DNA of 64,000 nucleotides. It comes from Salinimicrobium sp963709775 (GTDB lineage: Bacteria > Bacteroidota > Bacteroidia > Flavobacteriales > Flavobacteriaceae). A program made the translations under genes and the position numbers. Below the pieces are notes generated by a model. The model saw only the letters and a program-made list of their open reading frames with translations. It was not told the origin of the DNA and searched no databases. The stretch lies in NCBI GenBank assembly GCA_963709775.1, contig CAVPXS010000022.1, forward strand, positions 1 through 64,000, read 5' to 3'. Of the stretch, positions 51,504-59,379 are shown in pieces; position 1 is the stretch's first letter, and each line of letters begins with the position of its first letter.

Positions 51504-52475
51504 ATGAAGAATTTTGCCTTGATGGGAGCAGCAGGTTATATAGCTCCCCGGCACCTCCAAGCTATAAAAGCAACTAAAAATCAACTTATTGCTGCACTGG
51601 ACAGATTTGATTCTGTAGGAATTATTGACAGCTATTTTCCGGATGCAGACTTCTTTGTGGAATTCGAGCGATTTGACCGGCACATTGAAAAAATGAGCCG
51701 TGAAAAGAATGAAAAGCTGGATTATGTAAGCATCTGCACCCCCAATTATTTGCATGATTCACATATTCGTATGGCTCTTAGAAGAGGTGCAGATGCCATT
51801 TGTGAAAAACCCCTGGTCTTGAACCCGTGGAACCTCGACGCTTTGGCCGCCATAGAACAGGAAACGGGAAATAAAATCAACTCTATCCTGCAGCTAAGAC
51901 TGCATCCCTCAATCATAGCTCTAAGAGAGAAGGTGTTGAAAGCACCAGAGGACAAAGTCTATGATGTAGATCTTACCTATCTCACTTCCAGAGGCCACTG
52001 GTATTATACCTCCTGGAAGGGAGACAAAGAAAAATCGGGGGGAATAGCCACTAACATTGGAGTGCATTTTTACGACATGCTCTCCTGGATCTTTGGAGAC
52101 CTTCAGAGGAATGTCGTCCATGAACACACCCATGATCGTGCGGCAGGATACCTTGAATTTAAAAAAGCAAGAGTTCGGTGGTTCCTTTCAATTAATTATG
52201 ACACCATTCCGGCGGAGATAAAAAGCACAGGACAAAGAACATACCGGTCAATAAAAGTGGACGGTGATGAGATAGAGTTCAGTAAAGGGTTTACCGATCT
52301 CCATATTGAAAGCTATAGTGAGATCCTTAAAGGAAATGGTTTTGGACTGGAGTGTTCACGACGCTCAATTGAATTGGTACACGATATAAGAAATGCTGCT
52401 ATTACGCCTCTAAAGGAAGATTATCATCCGTTCGTAAAATTACCCAATACCAAACATCCCTTTGTCTTTTCGTAG
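51504..52475 (+). CDS. wlbA: Gfo/Idh/MocA oxidoreductase (WlbA/WbpB-like)
   Basis: About 323 residues. MKNFALMGAAGYIAPRHLQA is the family start (Rossmann GxxGyIApRH); then FDRHIEKM, YVSICTPNYLHDSHIRMALR, ADAICEKPLVLNPWNLDAL (EKP motif), LQLRLHPSI and the C-terminal TYLTSRGHWYYTSWKGDKEK SGGIATNIGVHFYDML. These are diagnostic for WlbA/WbpB, which oxidises C3 of UDP-GlcNAcA. The frame is open back to an ATG at 51381, giving 41 extra residues with no counterpart in the family, so I take ATG 51504 as the start. The partner aminotransferase (WbpE) and 6-dehydrogenase (WbpA) are not in the window. Confidence 0.88.
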   Translation: MKNFALMGAAGYIAPRHLQAIKATKNQLIAALDRFDSVGIIDSYFPDADFFVEFERFDRHIEKMSREKNEKLDYVSICTPNYLHDSHIRMALRRGADAICEKPLVLNPWNLDALAAIEQETGNKINSILQLRLHPSIIALREKVLKAPEDKVYDVDLTYLTSRGHWYYTSWKGDKEKSGGIATNIGVHFYDMLSWIFGDLQRNVVHEHTHDRAAGYLEFKKARVRWFLSINYDTIPAEIKSTGQRTYRSIKVDGDEIEFSKGFTDLHIESYSEILKGNGFGLECSRRSIELVHDIRNAAITPLKEDYHPFVKLPNTKHPFVFS

Positions 52476-52594
52476 CCAGTAGGCTGCCAATTCTCAGTTG
52501 CTTTTTTTTGCAACTCAACACAAAAGATTGTAAAAAACAAAAGTTAAACATAAAGCTTACCCACTAAACTTCAGTCACTTCTCTAAGTCGATTC

Positions 52595-53947
52595 ATGGCA
52601 ACAAACAGCATTAAAGAACAAAATAATTTTTTAAAGGTATTTGGAGTAGCTGTACTATTCTACCTGTTCTTTGGGTTAGATAATATCCGGGAGATGGGAG
52701 TAGATCGCTATATTTTCCTGATGAACCTGATTGCTCTTATCAGTACATATTCTACAATCTATGTCTTTATCAAATCAGAAGTCATTAAGCTCAAGCTTTT
52801 AATTCTGACAACTATCGGGATTTCGCTGGTATTTACGATCACCAATATTCTCCTGTTTAAAGAGTATTCAACAGCAATTTTCGAGTACACTGGATCAGAT
52901 TCGGTGTTTTATCACGAGACAGCAACGTTTCTTTCAAATGGAAATATACTTCGCAATCTGGATAACTTCTTAAATATCACCAGATTCAGTTATGACGACA
53001 GCGGTTTTTTGCTATATGTCTCAATCATATACAAACTGTTTGAAGAGCCACTCATGGTGCGCCTTTTTAATGTACTCCTGAATGCCGGCACCGTCTATCT
53101 TTTGTACAGAATCGCCCGACAATTCCTGCCGCAGAAATTCTCCATCCTGAGCGCCCTTATATTTGGAATTTCCTCTTTCAGTATATATTATCAATCCGCA
53201 GGACTGAAGGAGACACTAATGCTCTTCATCATTACGCTGAACTTTTTCTCCTGGTACAAAATGAGAACCGGGGGAAATAAGTTCTTCATCATAATTTTTA
53301 TTTCAACCCTTATTTCGGTCCTCTTTTTTAGAACAGTACTAATAGCTTTCCTGGTTTGTAGTTACGGAGCCTCTGTTTATTTCAAGATTAAAAGCAATGT
53401 TCTAAGGGTTGTTTTTGCAGTGCTGTTATTAATTCTTTTCATTGGCAGTATATTTTACCTGGAACTCATAAATGTAGAACGCTATCTTAACGCGACTAAT
53501 ATGGAGACTACTGACAGGGAAACGCAGTCCGCTAGTACTTTTAACCGTATGGCCGCTCTCCTGGCCGGATTTTTTGGTCCCTTTCCCTCGTTTATTCCCT
53601 TAGGAGATAACAGAGATACTGTAATGCATGCCCCCAGCCTCATCCTGAAAGTCTTTTTGAGCCCCTATTTCTTATATGCCATATATGTTGCAATAAAAAA
53701 TAAATACAGAGAGATCTACCCTATGTTGCTCTTCTCCCTTTGTCATATTATAAGTTTGTCATACCTCGTTCATACCTTTAAGTTGCGAAACCAGTTTCCT
53801 CACCTACCATATTTCATCCTCTGTGCCCTAATAGGATATTACTACCTGCACCATGTGGAAACGAAGAAAGGTAAAAAGAACCTTATAACTGCCATGCACC
53901 TTACTTTGATACCGATAATTTTTTTCTGGAACTATCTACGAATATGA
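52595..53947 (+). CDS. Multi-pass membrane protein, probable polysaccharide polymerase or GT-C transferase
   Basis: A 450-residue protein with about 11 hydrophobic segments and a periplasmic loop near residues 95-150 (EYTGSDSVFYHETATFLSNG, NITRFSYDDSGFLLYVSIIY). The D-S-D-like acidic residues early in that loop and the 'D.g..l' segment recall GT-C enzymes; the position in a Wzx-dependent locus that otherwise lacks a Wzy suggests the polymerase. Wzy proteins share little sequence, so this is inference. Its stop overlaps the next gene's ATG (ATGA), showing coupling. Confidence 0.65.
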   Translation: MATNSIKEQNNFLKVFGVAVLFYLFFGLDNIREMGVDRYIFLMNLIALISTYSTIYVFIKSEVIKLKLLILTTIGISLVFTITNILLFKEYSTAIFEYTGSDSVFYHETATFLSNGNILRNLDNFLNITRFSYDDSGFLLYVSIIYKLFEEPLMVRLFNVLLNAGTVYLLYRIARQFLPQKFSILSALIFGISSFSIYYQSAGLKETLMLFIITLNFFSWYKMRTGGNKFFIIIFISTLISVLFFRTVLIAFLVCSYGASVYFKIKSNVLRVVFAVLLLILFIGSIFYLELINVERYLNATNMETTDRETQSASTFNRMAALLAGFFGPFPSFIPLGDNRDTVMHAPSLILKVFLSPYFLYAIYVAIKNKYREIYPMLLFSLCHIISLSYLVHTFKLRNQFPHLPYFILCALIGYYYLHHVETKKGKKNLITAMHLTLIPIIFFWNYLRI

Positions 53948-55080
53948 AAACCACCCCTAAAAAAGTCGCTGTTGTTTATCCTTATCTCCCTGCCTACCGG
54001 ATTCCTTTTTTTGAAAAATTACAGCAGGAGTTAAAAAAACATAACATACAGCTAAGTATATATTCCGGCACAAACCTGGGACAGAAAAAAGTTAAAGAAA
54101 GCTCTTCTTCAGGTCTCGAAATAAGTAAACAGCACAGAACAGGGTTTTCAATTAATCGCTTTCAGGTACAGTGGCAAAAAGGATTGCTCCGGAAGGTTTT
54201 AAAGGAGAAGCCTTCGCTGTTCATCTTTATGTATAATGCCGGTATTCTTAACTATTCGCTGTTAATGTTGCAGCTTTCCATGCGGAAGATCCCGTTCTAC
54301 ATCTGGACCTCCGGGCATAAAAGATTCGGTCTTTCTTCCTCACAACACAAGGTAAAGGACCTCTTCAAATCAATAGGAATAAGCCGGGCATCCGGAATAA
54401 TTTCTTATAGTGCATATTACAGGAACAAGTTGGCAGAAAGTGGATACAATTCACAAAATATCTTTGTTGCACAAAACACGGTGAATGTGGAGGACATTCT
54501 TTTTAAATATCCCTTTTCAGAAATAAAAAGGGATTATGACCCTGTTAAATTTCTTTTTGTAGGGAATATCATTGAAACTAAAAAATTAGACAGGGCTCTG
54601 CATTCTTTTCAGAAGATAAAGCAGGAAGGCCATAATTTCCAATTTGATATAGTGGGCGATGGATCTCCCGTTGCCGAGCTAAAAAAACTTACCTCAAAGT
54701 TGGAGCTGGAAGAGCAAGTTTTCTTCCATGGACCTAAATACGGCGAAGATGCAGCAGCCTATTTTATCAAAGCCAATGTTTTCTTACTGCCAGGCACAGG
54801 TGGATTGGCAATTAACGAGGCTATGGCTTACGGCCTTCCCGTCATTACTACCCCCGGGGACGGTACAGCTTACGACCTCGTTAATAGCAACGGATTTTTA
54901 CTGGATTTCGACTTCCCTGCAGAGCAAATGGAAAATGCGATCCGATTTTTCATTAAAGCAGAGCCTAGGCAGATCCGGAAGATGGAGGAACAAAGTGTAC
55001 ATCTTATTAAATCGCGCTTCCTGCAGTCAAAAATGGTGGACGGTTTTATGGCTCCCATCCTAAAAGAGTTGAAGAATTGA
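53944..55080 (+). CDS. Glycosyltransferase family 4
   Basis: A 378-residue GT-B enzyme. N-terminal KKVAVVYPYLPAYRIPFFEK LQ; ISYSAYYRNKLAESGYNSQN IFVAQNTVN at the domain junction; KFLFVGNIIETKKLDRALHS F starts the C-terminal domain; FLLPGTGGLAINEAMAYGLP VI is the donor-binding E-X7-E region (here GGLAINEAM). GTP, UDP or GDP sugar is not predictable. Overlaps the membrane protein upstream by four bases and the DUF354 gene downstream by four (TTGA). Confidence 0.9.
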   Translation: MKTTPKKVAVVYPYLPAYRIPFFEKLQQELKKHNIQLSIYSGTNLGQKKVKESSSSGLEISKQHRTGFSINRFQVQWQKGLLRKVLKEKPSLFIFMYNAGILNYSLLMLQLSMRKIPFYIWTSGHKRFGLSSSQHKVKDLFKSIGISRASGIISYSAYYRNKLAESGYNSQNIFVAQNTVNVEDILFKYPFSEIKRDYDPVKFLFVGNIIETKKLDRALHSFQKIKQEGHNFQFDIVGDGSPVAELKKLTSKLELEEQVFFHGPKYGEDAAAYFIKANVFLLPGTGGLAINEAMAYGLPVITTPGDGTAYDLVNSNGFLLDFDFPAEQMENAIRFFIKAEPRQIRKMEEQSVHLIKSRFLQSKMVDGFMAPILKELKN

Positions 55081-56138
55081 GAATTTTTATAGATATAGGG
55101 CATCCCGCCCACGTTCATTATTTCAAGAACTTAATTTTTAAATTACAGAAGGAGGAGATTCCATTCCTGGTTACTGCCAGGGACAAGGAAGTAGCTCATA
55201 AGCTGTTGACTGCCTATAAAATCCCCTTTAAATCAAGAGGAACAGGAAAAAACGGACTGCTCAAAAAGATGCTATATACAGCAAAGGCAGACCTGCACCT
55301 ACTAAAATTTGCACGGCAGTTCAAACCTGATATATTTTTAAGTTTTGCATCCCCCTATGCTGCGCATGTGGCCAAAATATTAGGTAAGAAACACATCGCT
55401 TTTGACGATACCGAAAATGCCACCCTCGCCCATAAGCTGTACCGGCCTTTCACAGATGTCATTTTTTCTCCTGCCGGCTATAGTGCACAGCGTCATAAAA
55501 GGCAAGTATTTTTTAATGGTTTCATGGAACTCTCTTATCTGCACCCCCGGGTTTTCACTCCGGATCCTGAAGCATTGAAACTTTTAGGTCTGGAAAAAAG
55601 AGACCGGTATGTAATCCTCCGCTTTGTTTCCTGGAAGGCCAATCATGATATTGGGCATGAGGGACTATCCCTGCAGCATAAAATAAGGGTTGCTAAAGAG
55701 TTGTCTAAATATGCGCGGGTTTTCATTACTTCTGAAAGCCAACTCCCCAAAGAACTTGAAAAATATCGCATTTCCATTCCTCCCGAAAGAATGCACGATA
55801 TACTTGCATACTCCAGCCTGTTATACGGAGAAAGTGCTACTATGGCTTCAGAGTGCGCCATGCTGGGGGTACCTTCTATCTATCACGACAATACGGGAAG
55901 GGGCTATACCACTCAACTGGAGCAAAAATACGGACTAGTTTACAATTTTAATGAAACTGGAGCCGGAGAGCAGGAAGGTCTGCAAAAGGCTATAGATCTT
56001 CTAAAAGATTATAATTCAGATGTTTTTATTAAAAAAAGAGAAAAGATCCTGGAAGATTGTATAAATCTCAATGAACTTATGGAATCCTGCTTTTTTGGAG
56101 AGGAAAATTACAATACAGATATCAACTGCACTCAATAA
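55077..56138 (+). CDS. DUF354 family protein (glycosyltransferase-like)
   Basis: A 353-residue GT-B-like protein of the DUF354 family. RIFIDIGHPAHVHYFKNLIF at the N-terminus and FDDTENATLAHKLYRPFTDV IFSPAGY, ILRFVSWKANHDIGHEG, MHDILAYSSLLYGESATMAS ECAMLGVPSIYHD are characteristic. Such genes are common in archaeal and bacterial polysaccharide loci and resemble UDP-GlcNAc 2-epimerases and MurG; the reaction is unproven. The start is a TTG that overlaps the previous stop codon, so the two genes are tightly coupled. Confidence 0.87.
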   Translation: MRIFIDIGHPAHVHYFKNLIFKLQKEEIPFLVTARDKEVAHKLLTAYKIPFKSRGTGKNGLLKKMLYTAKADLHLLKFARQFKPDIFLSFASPYAAHVAKILGKKHIAFDDTENATLAHKLYRPFTDVIFSPAGYSAQRHKRQVFFNGFMELSYLHPRVFTPDPEALKLLGLEKRDRYVILRFVSWKANHDIGHEGLSLQHKIRVAKELSKYARVFITSESQLPKELEKYRISIPPERMHDILAYSSLLYGESATMASECAMLGVPSIYHDNTGRGYTTQLEQKYGLVYNFNETGAGEQEGLQKAIDLLKDYNSDVFIKKREKILEDCINLNELMESCFFGEENYNTDINCTQ

Positions 56139-56171
56139 GAAAGGTCTAAAAATCCTGAAATTAATTACTAA

Positions 56172-57320
56172 ATGAAAATAATTTCTGTTGTGGGAGCCCG
56201 TCCCAACTTTATGAAAATAGCACCCTTTATAAAAGCTATTAATAATCACAACCAAACTTCTACAGAAAATGTAGATCATATTCTTGTTCATACCGGGCAG
56301 CATTATGACAATCGCATGTCAACTTCCTTTTTTGAAGCCCTCAATATTCCACCAGCGAACATTAATCTTGGAATAGGATCTGGGAGCCACGCCGAGCAGG
56401 TAGGCAATACGATGATCGCCTTTGAAAAAGTTCTTCTGGAAGAAAAGCCGGACTGGGTGGTAGTGGTTGGGGATGTCAATGCTACGTTGGCATGTTCGGT
56501 CACAGCTAAGAAGTTACACATCAAGGTATGTCACATTGAAGCCGGACTGCGATCTGGCGACATTCGCATGCCCGAAGAAGTTAACCGGCTGGTGACCGAT
56601 CGCCTGTCTGATCTCTTACTCACACCAGATCGTATATCCATTGAAAATCTTAAGCAGGAAGGTACTCCTTATGAGAGAATCTCTTTTGTGGGTAACATTA
56701 TGATCGATACCCTTGAAGCACATCGTCAAAATGCTGCTGCTCTCGACATTAATAAAATTCTTGACAACAACCGGCTGCAGGACACTTCCCGGGAGATTAG
56801 CAATGAAAATTATGCAGTGGTCACACTGCACCGTCCTTCTAATGTGGATGACAAAGAAATTTTGACTTCCATCGTTGACTTTCTTGTAGACGAGGTAACC
56901 ATTGACATGCCCGTTGTATGGCCTGTGCATCCAAGAACCCAAAAAAATCTTCAGGATTTCGGCTTATGGGAAAAGCTGAGTAAGCACCCTGCAATAAACC
57001 TGCTACATCCTTTGGGTTACCATGAAATGCTGCGGCTAAACATGGGAGCAACAATTATGATCACAGATAGCGGCGGATTGCAGGAAGAATGCAGTGTTTT
57101 AGGAACTCCCTGTCTTACCCTCCGCTGGAATACAGAGCGACCCATTACATTAAAAGAAAATGGGGGAGCCAGCATTTTAGTAGGTAACAATATTCAAAGG
57201 ATCAGGAAGGAATACGCTACAATTCTCACTTCTGAAAAGAAAGTAATGATCCCGGAATATTGGGATGGCAACACCGCCCCCAGGTGCCTTGATGCCATAC
57301 TAAACTACTCCAACGAATAG
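56172..57320 (+). CDS. wecB: UDP-N-acetylglucosamine 2-epimerase, non-hydrolysing (WecB family)
   Basis: A 382-residue GT-B-fold epimerase. ISVVGARPNFMKIAPFIKAI, LVHTGQHYDNRMS, VVGDVNATLACSVTAKKL, CHIEAGLRSGDIRMPEEVNR, VTLHRPSNVDD, HPLGYHEMLRLN and TDSGGLQEECSVLGTPCLTL R are the WecB set. In the neighbourhood of WlbA and WlbB homologues it could be the WbpI/WlbD type, acting on UDP-2,3-diacetamido-glucuronate. The sequence alone does not tell. Intact; 33 bases after the DUF354 gene. Confidence 0.92.
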   Translation: MKIISVVGARPNFMKIAPFIKAINNHNQTSTENVDHILVHTGQHYDNRMSTSFFEALNIPPANINLGIGSGSHAEQVGNTMIAFEKVLLEEKPDWVVVVGDVNATLACSVTAKKLHIKVCHIEAGLRSGDIRMPEEVNRLVTDRLSDLLLTPDRISIENLKQEGTPYERISFVGNIMIDTLEAHRQNAAALDINKILDNNRLQDTSREISNENYAVVTLHRPSNVDDKEILTSIVDFLVDEVTIDMPVVWPVHPRTQKNLQDFGLWEKLSKHPAINLLHPLGYHEMLRLNMGATIMITDSGGLQEECSVLGTPCLTLRWNTERPITLKENGGASILVGNNIQRIRKEYATILTSEKKVMIPEYWDGNTAPRCLDAILNYSNE

Positions 57321-57354
57321 AGCTTTAAAGGTTGAATTAAGAGAAATATCTAGA

Positions 57355-58422
57355 ATGATTGCTGCCCCCTTACATCCGAACCAACAGTCTAGTCCAAATG
57401 AGCTAACCTCCGAAGCAGAACAGCAGGAGCTGCTAAAATTCATTTCTGAAAATGCCTTTTTTGAAGGGAATGTCAGGTTCATATCTTCGGCTGATCATGA
57501 AGAAATAAATATCCTTAATGAAGTAACCTCCCCTCTTGTAAATCTTCAGAAGGTAAATGATGCACGTTACCTGAACAAGTTCTTTGAAGCAGTCAATTCC
57601 AAACTTTCCACGGGTGGATTATTTGTAGGTAAAGTGGAAGAGTATAATTCAAGAAAGCTGCGCCTCGCCCAAAAGACACCGAAGGTATTTCTGTTTATCG
57701 CCCGCCCCACCGACATTCTTGTAAACAGGGTCTTCCCAAAGCTGAATAGCACCAGAAGGCTTTATTTTGCAATTACCAAAGGAAAAGACAGGGTGCTGAG
57801 CAGAGCTGAAACCCTTGGAAGGCTTTACTCCTGTGGCTTTGAGGTCCTGGACGAAAGGGAGATCAATAGTGAGCTATATTTTATAGCCCGAAAAGTTAAG
57901 AAGCCGGTCTTTGACACTTCTCCCAGCTATGGTCCCTTTATAAAACTTAAACGGGTAGGCAAGAACGGTAAAAAGATCAGTGTCTACAAGCTGAGGACCA
58001 TGCATCCCTTTTCGGAATATCTGCAGGAATTCATTTTTAACAAAAATGACCTGCAGGAAGGAGGAAAATTTAAAGATGATTTCCGCATCTCGAAAGAGGG
58101 TAAGATCTTCAGAAAAATATGGCTGGACGAGTTGCCTATGATCCTTAACTTTTTGAAAGGAGAGATGAAAATTGTGGGGGTGCGTCCTTTGAGCAACCAG
58201 TATTTCAATCTGTACACAAAGGAACTTCAGGATAAAAGAACAAAAACAAAGCCGGGGCTGCTTCCTCCTTTTTACGCTGATATGCCAAAGACACTTGAAG
58301 ATATAATGGCTTCAGAGATGAAGTATTTAGCAGCTTACGAAAAAGCCCCTTTTAAAACTGATGTAAAATATTTTTGGCTCGCTATAAAAAGTATTCTGTT
58401 AAAGGGTGCCCGTAGCAACTAA
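57355..58422 (+). CDS. Bacterial sugar transferase with a non-membrane N-terminal region
   Basis: 355 residues. The C-terminal half is a bacterial sugar-transferase (WbaP/PglC-type phosphoglycosyltransferase) core: LKRVGKNGKKISVYKLRTM, DDFRISKEGKIFRKIWLDEL PMILNFLKGEMKIVGVRPLS, and TKPGLLPPFYADMPK. The usual KRxFD membrane-entering helix before this core is missing: SYGPFIKLKRVG follows soluble sequence. The N-terminal 170 residues look like the latter half of a class I methyltransferase (FEAVNSKLSTGGLFVGKVEE, SCGFEVLDEREINSELYFIA RKV). The enzyme normally loads the first sugar phosphate on undecaprenyl phosphate. Membrane attachment here is unexplained. Confidence 0.82.
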   Translation: MIAAPLHPNQQSSPNELTSEAEQQELLKFISENAFFEGNVRFISSADHEEINILNEVTSPLVNLQKVNDARYLNKFFEAVNSKLSTGGLFVGKVEEYNSRKLRLAQKTPKVFLFIARPTDILVNRVFPKLNSTRRLYFAITKGKDRVLSRAETLGRLYSCGFEVLDEREINSELYFIARKVKKPVFDTSPSYGPFIKLKRVGKNGKKISVYKLRTMHPFSEYLQEFIFNKNDLQEGGKFKDDFRISKEGKIFRKIWLDELPMILNFLKGEMKIVGVRPLSNQYFNLYTKELQDKRTKTKPGLLPPFYADMPKTLEDIMASEMKYLAAYEKAPFKTDVKYFWLAIKSILLKGARSN

Positions 58423-58525
58423 TATGCCAGTCAAGATCTTCAAGTAATTCTGTAGATAGATGCCAATAAGAACTACTTCAGCAACAAAGCAAAAATAAAT
58501 TTAATGCTATTCCCGCAGGTGTTTT

Positions 58526-58540
58526 ATGCCTGCCAGGCAT
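58526..58540. promoter_or_regulatory. Palindrome overlapping the wza promoter
   Basis: ATGCCTG-C-CAGGCAT is perfectly symmetric and its last base coincides with the first base of the -33 TTG. It could be an operator or a small terminator for the sugar transferase gene. Confidence 0.4.
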
Positions 58541-58570
58541 TGTTAACTCTTTCTTAAAGCGCTATATTCG
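58540..58570 (+). promoter_or_regulatory. Promoter upstream of wza (locus 2)
   Basis: TTG at 58540-58542, a 20-base spacer, TATATTCG at 58563-58570 (one change from TANNTTTG). The ATG is 20 bases further. The kmo gene has a similar TANNTTCG variant. Confidence 0.5.
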
Positions 58571-58589
58571 CGCCCTCAAATCAGACCGC

Positions 58590-59378
58590 ATGAACAGCAG
58601 TTTTCGCCTAAGCTTCCTACTAGGAATCATCACTTTATTAATAACCTCCTCCTGTGTCTCGAGAAAAAAAATGGCCTACTTTCAGGAGATGCCGGCTTTG
58701 GAGTCTGCCGCCGAAGCTTCAAAGTTTAATTTAAGGATAAGACCAAATGACCTCTTGACAATAACTGTTTCTGCTGCAAATATGGAAGCTGTACAACCAT
58801 TTAACCTTCCGGTCACCTCTGCTCCAAGAGCCGGAGAGGTGGGGGGAGTTTCCGGTAATTTACAATTACAGACATATCTTGTGGACAGCGACGGCAATAT
58901 CGAGTTTCCGATCCTGGGAACAGTTCACGTTGCCGGACTTACCCGACAGGAACTGGTAAGTAAACTGAAAGATGGGATCTCCAACTATGTAAACAATCCT
59001 ATTGTCAATATAAAACTGGTCAACTTTCAGGTAACGGTTTTAGGGGAAGTCAACCAGCCCGGAACATTCACCGTACCCGATGAGCGCATTAGCCTTTCTA
59101 AAGCATTAGGAATGGCCGGAGATCTTACTATTTATGGTCGCAGGGATAATGTAATGATCGTAAGGGAAATAAAAGATACCGAAAAAGAATATATCTATGT
59201 AGATATTACTCAAAGGGATTTTCTGAATTCTGAAAAGTACTACCTGCAACAAAATGATGTAGTTTACGTAGAACCAAATCAGGCCCAGATCCAGGGGGCG
59301 AGCTATAACAGGAATGCTTCTGTATATATTTCTATTGCCTCAGTTTTAATTTCTTTAGCCATCCTGCTTACAAATTAA
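58590..59378 (+). CDS. wza: Polysaccharide export lipoprotein (Wza family)
   Basis: A 262-residue outer-membrane export protein. Lipoprotein signal MNSSFRLSFLLGIITLLITS SC with Cys22; then RKKMAYFQEM, FNLRIRPNDLLTITVSAANM (poly_export domain), YLVDSDGNIEFPILGTVHVA GLTRQELVSKL, and the SLBB unit VTVLGEVNQPGTFTVPDERI SLSKALGMAGDLTIYGRRDN. It ends with a hydrophobic segment (SVYISIASVLISLAILL). Intact; one base from wzc. The homologue at 13070-13861 is broken, so this may be the only working export channel in the window. Confidence 0.93.
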   Translation: MNSSFRLSFLLGIITLLITSSCVSRKKMAYFQEMPALESAAEASKFNLRIRPNDLLTITVSAANMEAVQPFNLPVTSAPRAGEVGGVSGNLQLQTYLVDSDGNIEFPILGTVHVAGLTRQELVSKLKDGISNYVNNPIVNIKLVNFQVTVLGEVNQPGTFTVPDERISLSKALGMAGDLTIYGRRDNVMIVREIKDTEKEYIYVDITQRDFLNSEKYYLQQNDVVYVEPNQAQIQGASYNRNASVYISIASVLISLAILLTN

Positions 59379-59379
59379 C

